DNA of 64,000 bases from Salvia splendens (taxonomy: Eukaryota; Streptophyta; Magnoliopsida; Lamiales; Lamiaceae). A model generated the notes under the pieces. It had not been told where the DNA came from. It did not search any database and saw only the letters and a list, made by a program, of their open reading frames with translations. Shown piece by piece: positions 19,626-30,495 of the stretch (position 1 is its first letter; every line of letters begins with the position of its first letter). Made by a program: the position numbers and the translations under genes. The DNA is taken from the NCBI RefSeq assembly GCF_004379255.2, contig NC_056047.1, forward strand, positions 16,444,293-16,508,292, written 5' to 3'.

Positions 19626-19830
19626 CATGACAAGAATTTTGATTATGTATACATCATACTCATATTTCGTCGGTGACTTCCATTTTCTCCAAGAAAATAA
19701 AAAAACAATAATCATAGACAAGAATTTTGATTTTGTATATATCATACTCATATTTCGTGGGTGACTTCCATTTTCTCCAAGAAAATATAAAACAATCATG
19801 ATTCATGACAAGAATTTTGATTTGGTAATT
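19626..19830. repeat. 89-bp tandem repeat, about 2.3 copies
   Basis: GACAAGAATTTTGATT recurs at about 19629, 19718 and 19807, with CATACTCATATTTCGT and GACTTCCATTTTCTCCAAGA in each full unit. Period is about 89 bp. No function visible. Confidence 0.8.
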
Positions 19831-20030
19831 GGTACTACTATATATCGTACTCCTATATGTATTCAAGCATTCATATATGAACTATTGAACTTCAAATTTC
19901 AATGATAATGAAAAACTTTGATTACGTAAATTTCCACAATGTGTCCCCATTGTTGCAGCTTGGGTGCTTAGTGGGTAGGATCATGACTTTGTAATTAAAA
20001 TATCTTAATCCCGAATACATATATACATAA

Positions 20031-21198
20031 TCTACATAGTCCATGCTACATAAAATTTGATTTTGCGCGATTATGCAATATCTTTGTAGAAATAATGGAA
20101 TAAATATACCCGGTCAATGTATTTTGACCAAATAATAAATGTGACGAGACATTTAATTTTGCGAAATTAAATGACATAGCGTCGATCTACATTTTACGTA
20201 GATAAATGTAGTATATTCACTTTCTCTAATCCGATTTCCAGTGAGTGAGAAATAGTGGATTAAAGTTGGATATAATTAGCTTTTAATTAAAGCTTGAAGT
20301 TTAAGCTTAGGGAATAATTAATTAGTGATTAATTATCCCACATTGGAGAAGTAACACATCTTTTAATGTGTTTAAATTAAGTGACTTTATGTTACTCCCC
20401 CCGTCCCACATAATTTGACCCAGTTTTCCATTTTGAGCCGTCCCACATAATTTGACCCATTTCACTTTTACCATTTTTGGTAGTGGACCCCACATTCCAC
20501 TAACTCATTCCTACTCACATTTAATTATAAAATTAATATATAAAAGTAGGACTCACATTCCACTAACTTTTTCAACTCACTTTTCATTACATTTCTTAAA
20601 ACCCGTCAAAGTGTCCCAAATTATGTGGGACGGAGGGAGTACTTAATAATTATAGTGGATCAAGATGGGTGAAAGAGTGTGCGCGCCGCCGCCGCCGCCC
20701 GCCCTCCCGAGCTCGTGCTCGCGGGCCGCGGGCCTCGGGCCCGGTCTCGATCTCGATCTTGGACTTGGACTTGGCAATTGGTCTTTGGGTGGTCTCTCTC
20801 TCTCCGCATTGTTTTTCTGTCGAAAGCTCTGCCCTCTCCTCCATCCAGTTCGCCGGAGCTCTGTTGATTGCGGTGCTGCATCGAAATAGACGTAGCCGTT
20901 TTATCTTTGGGGACGACACGCCAAACCGAGAGCACTACCAGGGCGTATCTCCTATTGCGGAAAGAAGCCTCCTCGACTCGGCTAAACAACAGCTCACGGT
21001 TACTGTTACAATTTCACAATTGTAATTTTAGTTCAGTTTCATCTTTTTTGTATTCCTTCTTTGGGTTGTATTACGCCCGGCTTTTATCTCCTGTAATCCC
21101 AGAAACCAACAATCGCAAGACGAGATAACTTGTCTTTGAAGGAATTTGGACTATAAACTGAACTAAAACTTTCGAAACTTTAAACATCTTTGCTGGAG
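20031..21198 (+). repeat. Probable Copia 5' LTR and leader
   Basis: The sequence leads directly into Copia gag, contains TTAATTATCCCACATTGG and a GC-rich CGCCGCCGCC to GATCTCGATCTTGGAC stretch, and carries a Stowaway at 20395-20639. The partner LTR is outside the window, so the ends and primer-binding site cannot be set. 19831-20030 shows nothing recognisable. Confidence 0.35.
20395..20639. mobile_element. Stowaway MITE inside the Copia 5' region
   Basis: Starts CTCCCCCCGTCCCACATAAT and ends ATTATGTGGGACGGAGGGAG, flanked by TA (20393-20394, 20640-20641). 245 bp, non-coding. A second CCGTCCCACATAATTTGACC copy sits about 40 bp inside the left end. Confidence 0.9.
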
Positions 21199-22849
21199 AT
21201 GTCGACTGAATCCAACACCGCTGCTGCCACCACCACCGCCGCCATTTCCTCCACCATGGCGATCACTAAACCCGTCAACACTTCGTCGATTCCGACGATG
21301 ATGCCCACTCTAGGGCGCTATCCATCTTCATCAACAACCCCTTGGGAGTTTGTTAACCTCCTTGGGCTCACTGGTGGATCCACCTCGAGTGGATCGGTTG
21401 GTTCCACTTTTAGTGGTTCTTTCGGATCCTTTAATGGATCGAGTGCTGGGGCCTTCGGGTCTCACGCGGGTGCTAGTTCCTTCGGGGACAGTACGATCAT
21501 GGCGGGCTCTATGCCCAACATGAATGGTGGGGGCTCTATGCCCAACCAAGTTGTTGGTTCATTCGGGGGCAACGGAATTGGTTCCTTCCATGGACCAAGT
21601 TCGGCACCTTTGCCACCAAGAATGATGCCACCTGCCGAGAAGCCACCAAAGTTTGGAGGATCTGACTTCAAAAGGTGGTACCAAAAGATGTTGTTCTACT
21701 TGACAACATTGGGCGTCGCCAACTTCCTCACGGAAAACGAACCGCCCACGCCAAGCGACCAAGAGACTTGGCTCGAAGTCATGGCGGACTATGAAGCATG
21801 GAGAAAAGGGAATTATCTATGTAAAATTTTTATTTTAAGTGCATTAGATGATAGCCTCTACAATGTATACTCCAATGTAACCACATCTAAACAAACGTGG
21901 GAAAGCCTAGAAAAGAAGTATAGCATAGATAATGCTGCAGGTATTGAACAAGTTGTAACATCAAAGTTTATGGACTACAAGATGGTCGACTCTCGACCCA
22001 TCATGGAGCAAGTCCAAGAGCTCCAAATGATCAGCCACGCATTAGTGGCTGAAGGGATGACCTTGCCCGACAAATTTCTAAGGTGCACGATCATTGACAA
22101 GCTTCATCCCAGTTGGAAGGACTTCAAGAACTATCTCAAGCACAAGCGAAAGCAGATGACCCTTGAAGACTTGATCGTGAAATTGCGCATTGAGGCTGAT
22201 GTGCGCAAAAGCGACCAAAAGGCTAAGGGCTTCACCCCACTTGAAGCCAAAGCCAATCTGTTGGAGCGGGGCGGTCCATCCAACAAACGCACTCGCCCAA
22301 ATCGTCCAAGTGACAAAGGGAAGGGAAAGCAGTCTACAAAGAAGTTTGAAGGCGATTGCTACAAATGTGGCAAACCGGGCCACTTTGCAAAGGACTGCCG
22401 CAGCAAGAAGAAGAAGCCGGCTGCCCACATCGTTGAAAAGGAGTTCAAGGACTGGGATGAAAACGACCTCATTGTTGTGGTCACTGAAGAAGTTAACCTT
22501 GTTGACAACAAGGGTGGCTGGTACATCGACACCGGCGCTACTGCTCATGTCTGCTCAGATAGGAGCAAGTTTGCCTCCTACACTGCTGTTGAAGGGAGGA
22601 AGATCAACATGGGGAATCAAGCATCGTCCGAAGTCCTCGGCATTGGCAATGTGATTCTCATGATGACGTCTGGCGTCACAATCATTTTGAAGGATGTGCT
22701 GCATGTCCTAGACATCCGCAAGAACCTAGTGTCAGGATCAATACTAGTTAATAAGGGGTTTAAACTTGTATTTGAGTCTGATAGGTTTGCATTGTACAAG
22801 TTTGGAAAGTCACTCGGAAAAGGTTATGTAACCGATGGACTTTTCAAGC
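21199..22849 (+). pseudogene. Copia Gag and protease start, cut by the Athila-A insertion
   Basis: Ty1/Copia polyprotein N-terminus from ATG 21199 ([10 protein letters not shown]). A Ser/Gly/Thr-rich leader (1-130) precedes a UBN2/Copia-type gag domain (about 155-330; [39 protein letters not shown]). A zinc knuckle [14 protein letters not shown] lies near 388, and the protease active site [13 protein letters not shown] near 441. The frame is undamaged up to 22849, where the Athila-A LTR begins; the apparent 12 further residues are LTR. Integrase, RT and RNase H should resume beyond the right edge of the window. Coding was intact when interrupted. Confidence 0.85.
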
Positions 22850-24376
22850 TGATAAGGCTAATTTCATGCATAGGTCTAGGGCTTTAATTTGTAAAATTTC
22901 GGGGTCTAACGCACGTTTTAAGCCAGGTGTGTGAAGATTGTTCGCCAGGTCCAGCAAGGAGGAAGCCTCAGAGTTGAAGGGTAGAATGGAGAGTTCTACG
23001 AAGACTCTAGAAGGTTATGTCCGCATCTATATAAGGCAGAAGCATGCAGCGCTGGAGGGATCTTCTCGGTTGGAGACCTTGCTAACAGCCTGAGCTTAGT
23101 CCATTCCTTTCACACTCTTGGGTTCTTTTGGTGGGAAATTCATGGCACATTAGGGAGTGCACCTCTAGCTTTCATACACTCTCGATCTGGTTGTAACACC
23201 GTCCTTTTTGAGGGCGAAGAAACAATTGATTTTCCGCTTTCGTTTCTGTTGAATTCGCCGAGCTTCGCTGTTCGAAGCTCGGACCTCTTGATTCTCTGGA
23301 TATTTCTTACTTTTATGCAATTTTCGTTTTCGCTTACGTCGGTCGTGATGATTTCTGTGGATTGATTTTGTTTACTTGAATTCTGGAGTTGGATTGTTGG
23401 AGTTGTTTTTTTTTGTTTTGTGGTTATTTTTTGGATTACTGCAGGTTAATGGTGAGATCTGGAAGAATGGAGTTTGTTTGTGGATGGATCGGAGTACTAA
23501 CTTGCTAATGCTGTGGGTTGTGTCTGTAATTGTTGGAATTTGGAGTTGATTGGAGTAGATCTGTGAGAATCGGAGTTATGGGGTTGATTTTGCTGGGAAC
23601 TGAGTTCGGATGGCTTGGATCCGGAGTGGATTAAGCATTCGACGTGAATCTGAGCTGTGTTGGTTTAATTTTATGCCGCGCTTACGTGTTTTCATTTCAT
23701 TTCGCCTAGTTTACGTAGATCTGGTGTATTTCCGATTTGTAGCAAGTCTCCGGCGTCCAAATTTCTATATTCTGTTCGAATCCAGGAGTATGCTCTGTTT
23801 TATGCATTTACGCGTCTGAGTTTGTTAGGAAATTGTGTGAGTTGGTTGTCTGCAGCTTTTTACCGTACTTGCCATTTCTGGAAATATGGTCCTCACTGTT
23901 AGTTGCTTTCTGTTTAGCTAGATTAGGTAGTCGTTTACTCAGTCTAGGAAGTAATTGCGTTTTAGGTATTGATATCTGATTCCAGTAAGTTTTCTGTGTC
24001 CTAGGTCTAGCGTCTGCAATTCTTGTCTAGATCTAGTGGTAGTTAAAATCTCAACCCCTTTGCGTGGCAGCAGCCGTTTGTTTCCATAGTCTCTTAGCAC
24101 TACTTTGCGAATCCATCTCTGTGGGATCGACCCCACTTCCCTATACTAATTCATAGTATTCGGGTTGAGGGATTTATTTTTGAAGGGGAGTCGAGTGTGT
24201 CCAACGACAAAAACACTGTAGTTCTCTAGAGTTCCTGGACCCGGTGATCCAGTGGATTTAAAGAGCGTTGTGTCTGGACCGAGCTTTGCATTAATTCTCA
24301 TACGAGCACACTTGCTTACTCCCGAGTCTAGTCACTCGACATTAGAGTCGAGCGTGCCGAAAGACTTGTCGCTTCA
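22850..24376 (+). repeat. Athila-A 5' LTR
   Basis: Begins TGATAAGGCTAATTTCATGC and ends GTCGCTTCA just before the primer-binding site; 1527 bp. Differences from the 3' copy are few in the compared 936 bp (for example GAAGATTG/GAAGTTTG, CAGCAAGG/CAGTAAGG), so Athila-A is also a fairly recent insertion. Confidence 0.92.
23028..23034 (+). promoter_or_regulatory. TATA box of the Athila-A LTR
   Basis: TATATAA within GCATCTATATAAGGCAGA, about 180 bp into the LTR, where the U3 promoter would lie. Confidence 0.55.
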
Positions 24377-24378
24377 AA

Positions 24379-24396
24379 TGGCGCCGTTGCCGGGGA
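24379..24396 (+). promoter_or_regulatory. Athila-A primer-binding site
   Basis: TGGCGCCGTTGCCGGGGA, complementary to the 3' end of plant tRNA-Asp, two bases after the LTR. The same 18 bases follow the Athila-B LTR. 24397-24722 is leader with a possible 3' splice site (TTTGTTTGCAG before 24480). Confidence 0.88.
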
Positions 24397-24722
24397 TGGA
24401 TGGCGTGCTTAGTGTTAGTGTTCAGAGTCTGTGGTGTAAATAGTTCTGATTTATTTTCTTTCTCTTTTGTTTGCAGTTTATGAGCAGAGGCTCAAGATCT
24501 ACCTACTGGAGCAACTCATCTGGGTGGAAACACAGCCAGTTCGATTGGCGAGTTAAGGATACAGTCTCTACTGTGACCACCAGATCAGGGTTCACCACGG
24601 GAGATCCGTTTCCGAGTGAATTTACTAGCGACGAATCTTAGACGTCATCAGGACGCGAAGATCCAGAATCACCACCCAAATCAGAAACAGAGTCAGAAAC
24701 AAGGGAAGCAGAGGAAGTAGTC

Positions 24723-26600
24723 ATGGCGCAGGTGGTAGATCCAGATCCAGAAATCGGCTCTCTCACTGCCCATTTAGATGGAGAACCAGCTCAAGCTATA
24801 GTGATGAATCCACGCCAGAAAACTATCGAGATCAAGACAAACGTACTCGGCATCTTGCCGACGTTCTCTGGGCGTAGAAATGAGTGTCCGTATGAGTTCT
24901 TAAATGAATTCAGTAAGTTATGTGGAATTCAGAAGAGGCCGAATGACGCAACGGGGGAGGATTATCGCCTACGTGCTATTCCGTTTACCTTGAAGGGGGA
25001 AGCTAATACATGGTTGTTGAGGTTGCCTCCAGATTCTATTCGCACGTGGAGGGACTTCAAGTTGGAATTCTTAGATTATTTCTTCCCGTCCAACAAGACG
25101 AATGCACTGAAAAAAGAAATACTAGAGTGTAAGCAGGATTACGATGAGTCTTTGAGTCAGTATTGGTCGAGATTTAAGGGGTTGTTGGACGCATGCCCGA
25201 ATCACCGAATGATAGAGGCAGAGACTTACTCTCTGTTTTACGAAGGAGCAACTCCCGAATCAAAGGACTTAATGAACTCCTCGAGTTGGGGAAATTTCAC
25301 AAGAAAAAGGGGAAGTGAGGCAAGAGAGATCCTAGGGAAGTTGATCGACGCTAAGAAGGCGTACGATAACCCTAGGAATGCAGTGAGAAGAGGATCGGTG
25401 CATGCTGTGAGAGAACAAGAAGATGACAAAGTCGAAGCAAGGATTGATAGGCTCGAGAAGGCTCTTTTGAACGCGATTGAAAAGATGATTCCATTGGCTT
25501 CACTAGGGAAGGAGAAATCTCCTGGTCCATGAGACAATCAAATTCAACAATATTACGGGACCCAGGAAGGAGATTATCAGGCCCAGGTCAATGCAATGGG
25601 AAGTTGGAATCCCGATGGGAGCTGGAATCCAGGGAGACAGAAAGAAGCGCCCTGGAGAAACCATCCAAATTTCAGATGGACTGACAATGAGCAGAATCAG
25701 CAAGCACCACAACAAAGTCAGCAGTTTGCACCTCAGCCTGAAAGACAAGGTAACTGGTTAGGAAGGAATCAGGAGGGGCAGGACAACTGGATTAATCGGA
25801 ACCAAGGAGACCACTCGAGCTGGGGAAACAGGAATCAGAGCAGTCAAGGGAACTCTTATGTACCCCCACACCAAAGGCATTTACAGAACAATTACCAGGG
25901 CCAAGGAAATCAATATAACAACTCTTCAGGAGGTCAAGGAAACGCTCGTCAGAATCAAGTGAGTGGACCGACTCTGAGTATAGGGCCAGGACCCAGTCAG
26001 CCGCCAAAGCCATCAAAGAGTATCGATGATATGGTGCACGACCTCGTCAGTTCTCAGCAACATATGCAAAACAATCTGCAATCGAACAATGACGCAGTGC
26101 ACAAACTTCAAGATGCTCAACAGGAGCAAAAAGCAGCCATGGATATGCTGGCTAAGCAATTGTCCCAGATAGCCACTTCTTTGAGTGATATGAGGGGAAA
26201 TGAGGGGAAGATTCCCGCTTCAGTAAGGCCACCAGACAGAGCGAATATAAGTCAGATCACCTTGAGATCCGGTAAGGGATATGATGGGCCAGTGGTACGA
26301 ACGAGAGAAGCGACAAACCCCACGGAAAAAAAGGAAGAGGAAACAATTCCTAGGCCTATGGACTTGGAGAGAGAAAGTTCTTTGGTCAAGGATGATCTTA
26401 AGACAGAAGATTTAGAGAAACCTTTGCCTAGATCAACTGAATCATTCTTCCTCGATTCAGAGCCGGAGTTGGAAGATGAGGCAGTGGGAAAATAAACTGG
26501 AGAATTCTCAGCTGAAAGTCCTACCGGAGCAGGGAAGCGACTGAAACCATTCCCAAGGCGAGGGGAAGCCAAGAAGCAGAAGGAAGAGCCGGTAGACTTC
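24723..26600 (+). pseudogene. Athila-A gag
   Basis: ATG 24723 (MAQVVDPDPEIG) aligns with the Athila-B start MAANGDEDPEIG. The retrotransposon gag domain (about residues 40-190) has ILPTFSGRRNE, FTLKGEANTWLLRLPPDS and FLDYFFPSNKTNALKKEI; Gln/Asn-rich nucleocapsid-like sequence follows. Two in-frame stops interrupt it: TGA at 25530-25532 (in a context where TGG fits) and TAA at 26493-26495. The frame is otherwise preserved into pol. A coiled stretch near 26030-26200 (DDMVHDLVSSQQHMQNNL) matches Athila-B. Confidence 0.85.
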
Positions 26601-29320
26601 ATGAATATTTTTGGGAAATTGGAGATAAACCTGCCATTCTTACAGGCCCTGAAGATGCCAGTTTTTAGCAAGTTCATCAAGGAATTTATAGCTGGGAAGG
26701 CTAAACCCAGTGGGAAAATTCTGATAGGTGAGAACGTCTCCGCAGTGATTCAGAAGAGGAAGATGCCTTCAAAATGCAATGACCCAGGTATGTTCACCTT
26801 GCCCATCTCTATTGGTGATGTACAAATCGAGCATGCCATGTGTGACTTAGGAGCGTCGATAAATGTGTTACCACTGTCTATATACAAGAAGTTAATAGGG
26901 GTAGGTATGGTGGACACGAAAGTTGTGATCCAATTGGGAGATAGGTCGTGCATTTGTCCTGAAGGGGTACTTGAGAATGTGATAGTAAAGGTATAGGATT
27001 TCTTGTACCCGGCCGACTTTCATGTGATAAGAATGAGTGATAATGAGTCTGCAGAGTCTGGCGGAGTACTTTTAGGGAGACCTTTCCTACGTACCGCCAA
27101 GACTATCATTGATGTTTTTGACGGTACTATTTGCCTTGATTATAATGGGGAGAAATATACATTCAGTATAGATGAGGCAATGAAGAAACCTCTTGATGTT
27201 GAAAATTTGCATACTATAGATGTTATTAACCCCTTGGTCCAGGAATACCTTGAGACAGAGTTAATGCAGGAACAGATTGAGCATTCTGAAATGAGTCCTG
27301 CCATTGATAGAGAAGTAGCCAGCTGGTGTCAAGTAATGAACACAAGTGGGTTATCAGATGAGGAGCTAGCTGAAGCAATTCTGGAATTCTGTGCAAATCC
27401 AGAGCTAGCTAGGTCAAGGAATACACCTTATGTGGCAAGTGTGGAAAGTTCTGCTGGGTCGAGGACGGGAATGACAACAGAGAAAAATCCCTTGCCCCGG
27501 GAGAAAGACGTTCCCAAGAAAGAGTTGAAAACACTTCCACCAGGCCTTAAGTATGCTTATCTAGAGGAGAATGAAACTTTCCCTGTGATTATCAACAGCA
27601 GCTTGACCGAGGAACAAGAAGAGGAATTGCTGAACGTAATCAGGAGAAACAAGAAGGCTATTGGGTGGACGCTCTCTGACCTGGTAGGAATTAGTCCAGA
27701 TTTGTGCATGCATCACATCCGCTTGGAGGAAGGAGCGAAAGCCTGCAGAGATCCTCAACGCAAATTGAATCCTAACACGAGGGAGGAAGTGCTGAAGGAA
27801 GTATTGAAATTACTCTCCCTAGGAATCATTTATTCCATACCAGACAGTGAATGGGTGAGTCCAGTCCATATGGTACCCAAGAAGTCAGGAATACAGGTGG
27901 TCAAGAACGACAAGAATGAATTGGTGCCCACCAGACTAGTTACTGGGTGGAGGATGTGCATCGATTATAGGAAGTTAAATGAAGCGACAAGAAAGACCAT
28001 TTCCCTCTACCTTTCATTGACCAGATGCTGGAGAGGCTAGCGGGCAAGCAATACTTTTGTTTCCTAGACGGGTATAGTGGGTATTTTCAAATCTACGTGG
28101 ATCCCGAGGATCAGGAAAATACAAGTTTCACATGTCCTTTTGGAACTTATGCTTATAGGAGGATGCCGTTTGGTCTGTGTAATGCGCCAGGGACCTTTCA
28201 GCGGTGTATGATGAGTATTTTCTCGGACCTACTAGAGGATTGCATTGAGATTTTTATGGACGATTTCACCGTGTACGGGAATTCTTTTGACTCGTGTTTG
28301 GCGAGTTTGGATATAGTGCTGAGGAGGTGCCAGGAAAAGCATCTAGTTCTGAACTTCGAGAAATGCCACTTTATGGTCCCTGAGGGAATTGTCCTAGGGC
28401 ATGTGGTATCGGGAAGAGGCATACAGGTAGATCAAGCAAAAGTCGATGTTATCTCAAAATTGCCTTACCCGACGAATCAGAAAGAGGTGAGGGGATTCCT
28501 AGGGCATGCAGGATTTTATAGGAGGTTTATAAAGGATTTCGCAAGGATTGCTCAACCACTCACTCACTTATTGCATAACGATGTGGAGTTTGTGTTCGAA
28601 GAGGAGTGCAAAAAGGCTTTTTAATTGTTGAAGGATAGATTGATTTCTGCTCCCATCATTAGAGCACCCGACTGGAAGCTACCCTTTGAAATTATGTGTG
28701 ACGCAAGTGACTATGTTGTGGGAGCGGTGCTAGGTCAAAGAGTTGATGGGAAAAGCTATGTGATCTTTTATGCTTCAAAAACGCTGAATCAAGCTCAGAG
28801 AAATTATGACACTACTGAAAAAGAAATGCTGGCGGTAGTATACTCATTTGAGAAATTTCGGCCATACTTGCTGGGGTCGAAGGTGATCGTCTTCACAGAC
28901 CACGCAGCTATTAAGTACCTACTGGCAAAGAAGGAGTCTAAACCAAGATTAATTCGTTGGGTGTTACTTTTACAAGAATTTGATTGGGAGGTCAAGGATA
29001 AGAAGGGAACTGAGAATAAGGTGACTGACCACCTGAGTCGTATTTTTCAAGGGGAGACCGAGGAAGCAATACCAGATGCATTCCCCGAGGAACATTTGTA
29101 CTATATGGAAGTGTCTCCTAGACCCATCAATTGGGAAAAGATCATGGCGTTAATAGGTCCAGGGGATGCCAAGGAAGGGAAATGTCAGAAGAATGCTGAG
29201 GCATGGTTCGCGGACCTGGCAAATTACTTGGTCACTGGAGAGATGCCCAGTTCGCAGGAAATCTCCCGGGCCCAGAGGATGAAGCTCAAAAGCGAAGCCA
29301 AGTATTATTTCTGGGATGAC
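26601..29320 (+). pseudogene. Athila-A pol, N-terminal part (protease, RT, RNase H)
   Basis: Continuation of the gag frame. The Athila-type protease has [14 protein letters not shown] (about 26832), with a TAG at 26994-26996 where relatives have a codon before DFLYPADF. RT follows with [38 protein letters not shown] and the catalytic FMDDFTVYG. One base is missing near 27995 (RK-DHFPLPF is lost), shifting the frame, and a TAA at 28622-28624 interrupts just before RNase H ([14 protein letters not shown]). The frame runs on to AKYYFWDD at 29320, where Athila-B is inserted, and resumes at 56012 with PYLWR. The element is therefore non-autonomous. Confidence 0.88.
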
Positions 29321-30495
29321 TGATAAGTTGTATTCTAGGCCTTGGTTACGGGTCAGTATGATGTGCTTAATTGATTATATTTGCAAAACAGTTGTTTAAA
29401 GTGTGCAGGTTAAGCATTCTAGCCAGTAGGGAAGTTTCGGAATGTTCAGGTGAAGGAGGTGCCAGCATGATCTCATACTGATCAGTATTCGTGCTAAAAC
29501 GGCTTGAGATGGAGAAGACGGATAGCTGGGACGGATTACCCACAATTAAGGGCAAAGAAGTCAAATTGCAACGAGGATTTACCCTAAAATCAAGGGTAGC
29601 CTCCCTATAAAAGGAAGCCAAATTGGAGAGAGAGGATGGACACATTCACTCATTCACCACCATCTTTAGGTAGAAAGTTTTCTCGGTAGTTTTAGTCTTT
29701 CAGCCGTGTCCCGCTTCTTGCCTCGCCGTAGCCATGATCACTTGACGTTCAGATGTTCCCAGAATTCCAGTCATCGTCCATTCCAGCCAGCAAGATCGTA
29801 GTTTAGAGTCTCATCGCCCGGAGTGGCAAAACACCTTTACATTGCTTTCGTAGTTTTAAATTTCTCACTTTCCTTACGTTGGATCTTGTTTGCCTTTGGA
29901 TATTTTCTGCTTTTGAAGTACTTTGTTGAAGATCCGAACGTGTTTATGCTATGAAGTTGATTTCTGTTTCGTTTATTGTGGTGTTTCTTTATTCCCTTGC
30001 CTAGTTAGCTTAGATCTAAAGTTTCTCGGTGTTTAAAGTGCTGAATCTCTCAATTCCGTTTACGTAACAAATTTCTTTAGGATAGATAACAAGTACTGTT
30101 TGATCGGAAAGTAGATCGTTGCATGCAAAGCTTAGTTTTAATTTCTGAATCGTTCTTTCATGTTGACTAGTATGCAGAAGTCCAGTTTCAGTGTTTGATT
30201 TCAGATTTGATTTCTTAGTTTTGGATCTGTGTTTGTGAGTTGTTAATCTGAGTTTTCCGTGTTGAATCTGGAATTGTTATCTGAATTTTGGAAGTGTTTG
30301 TTGAAGAAGATGATGTCTATTTCAATTGGAGGGGACCACTTACTTTTCGAGATGCTTTTGCTTTTGTCCTTCACTTTTAGTTAAGCCCTGTCAGCCTAGT
30401 CATCAAACTTCCACTACACTCTGAATATTCTGTTTAGCCCAAAATAGAAACCCGTACCTTCCAAATATTTTCTGTTACAAAATTGTCTCCCCATT
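29321..30495 (+). repeat. Athila-B 5' LTR, left part
   Basis: Begins TGATAAGTTGTATTCTAGGC; identical but for scattered changes to 54554-55733. Cut at CCATT by Tekay and continued at 42758. Confidence 0.93.
29606..29612 (+). promoter_or_regulatory. TATA box of the Athila-B LTR
   Basis: TATAAAA within CTCCCTATAAAAGGAAGCC, about 285 bp into the LTR. The same site is in the 3' LTR at 54839-54845. Confidence 0.6.
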
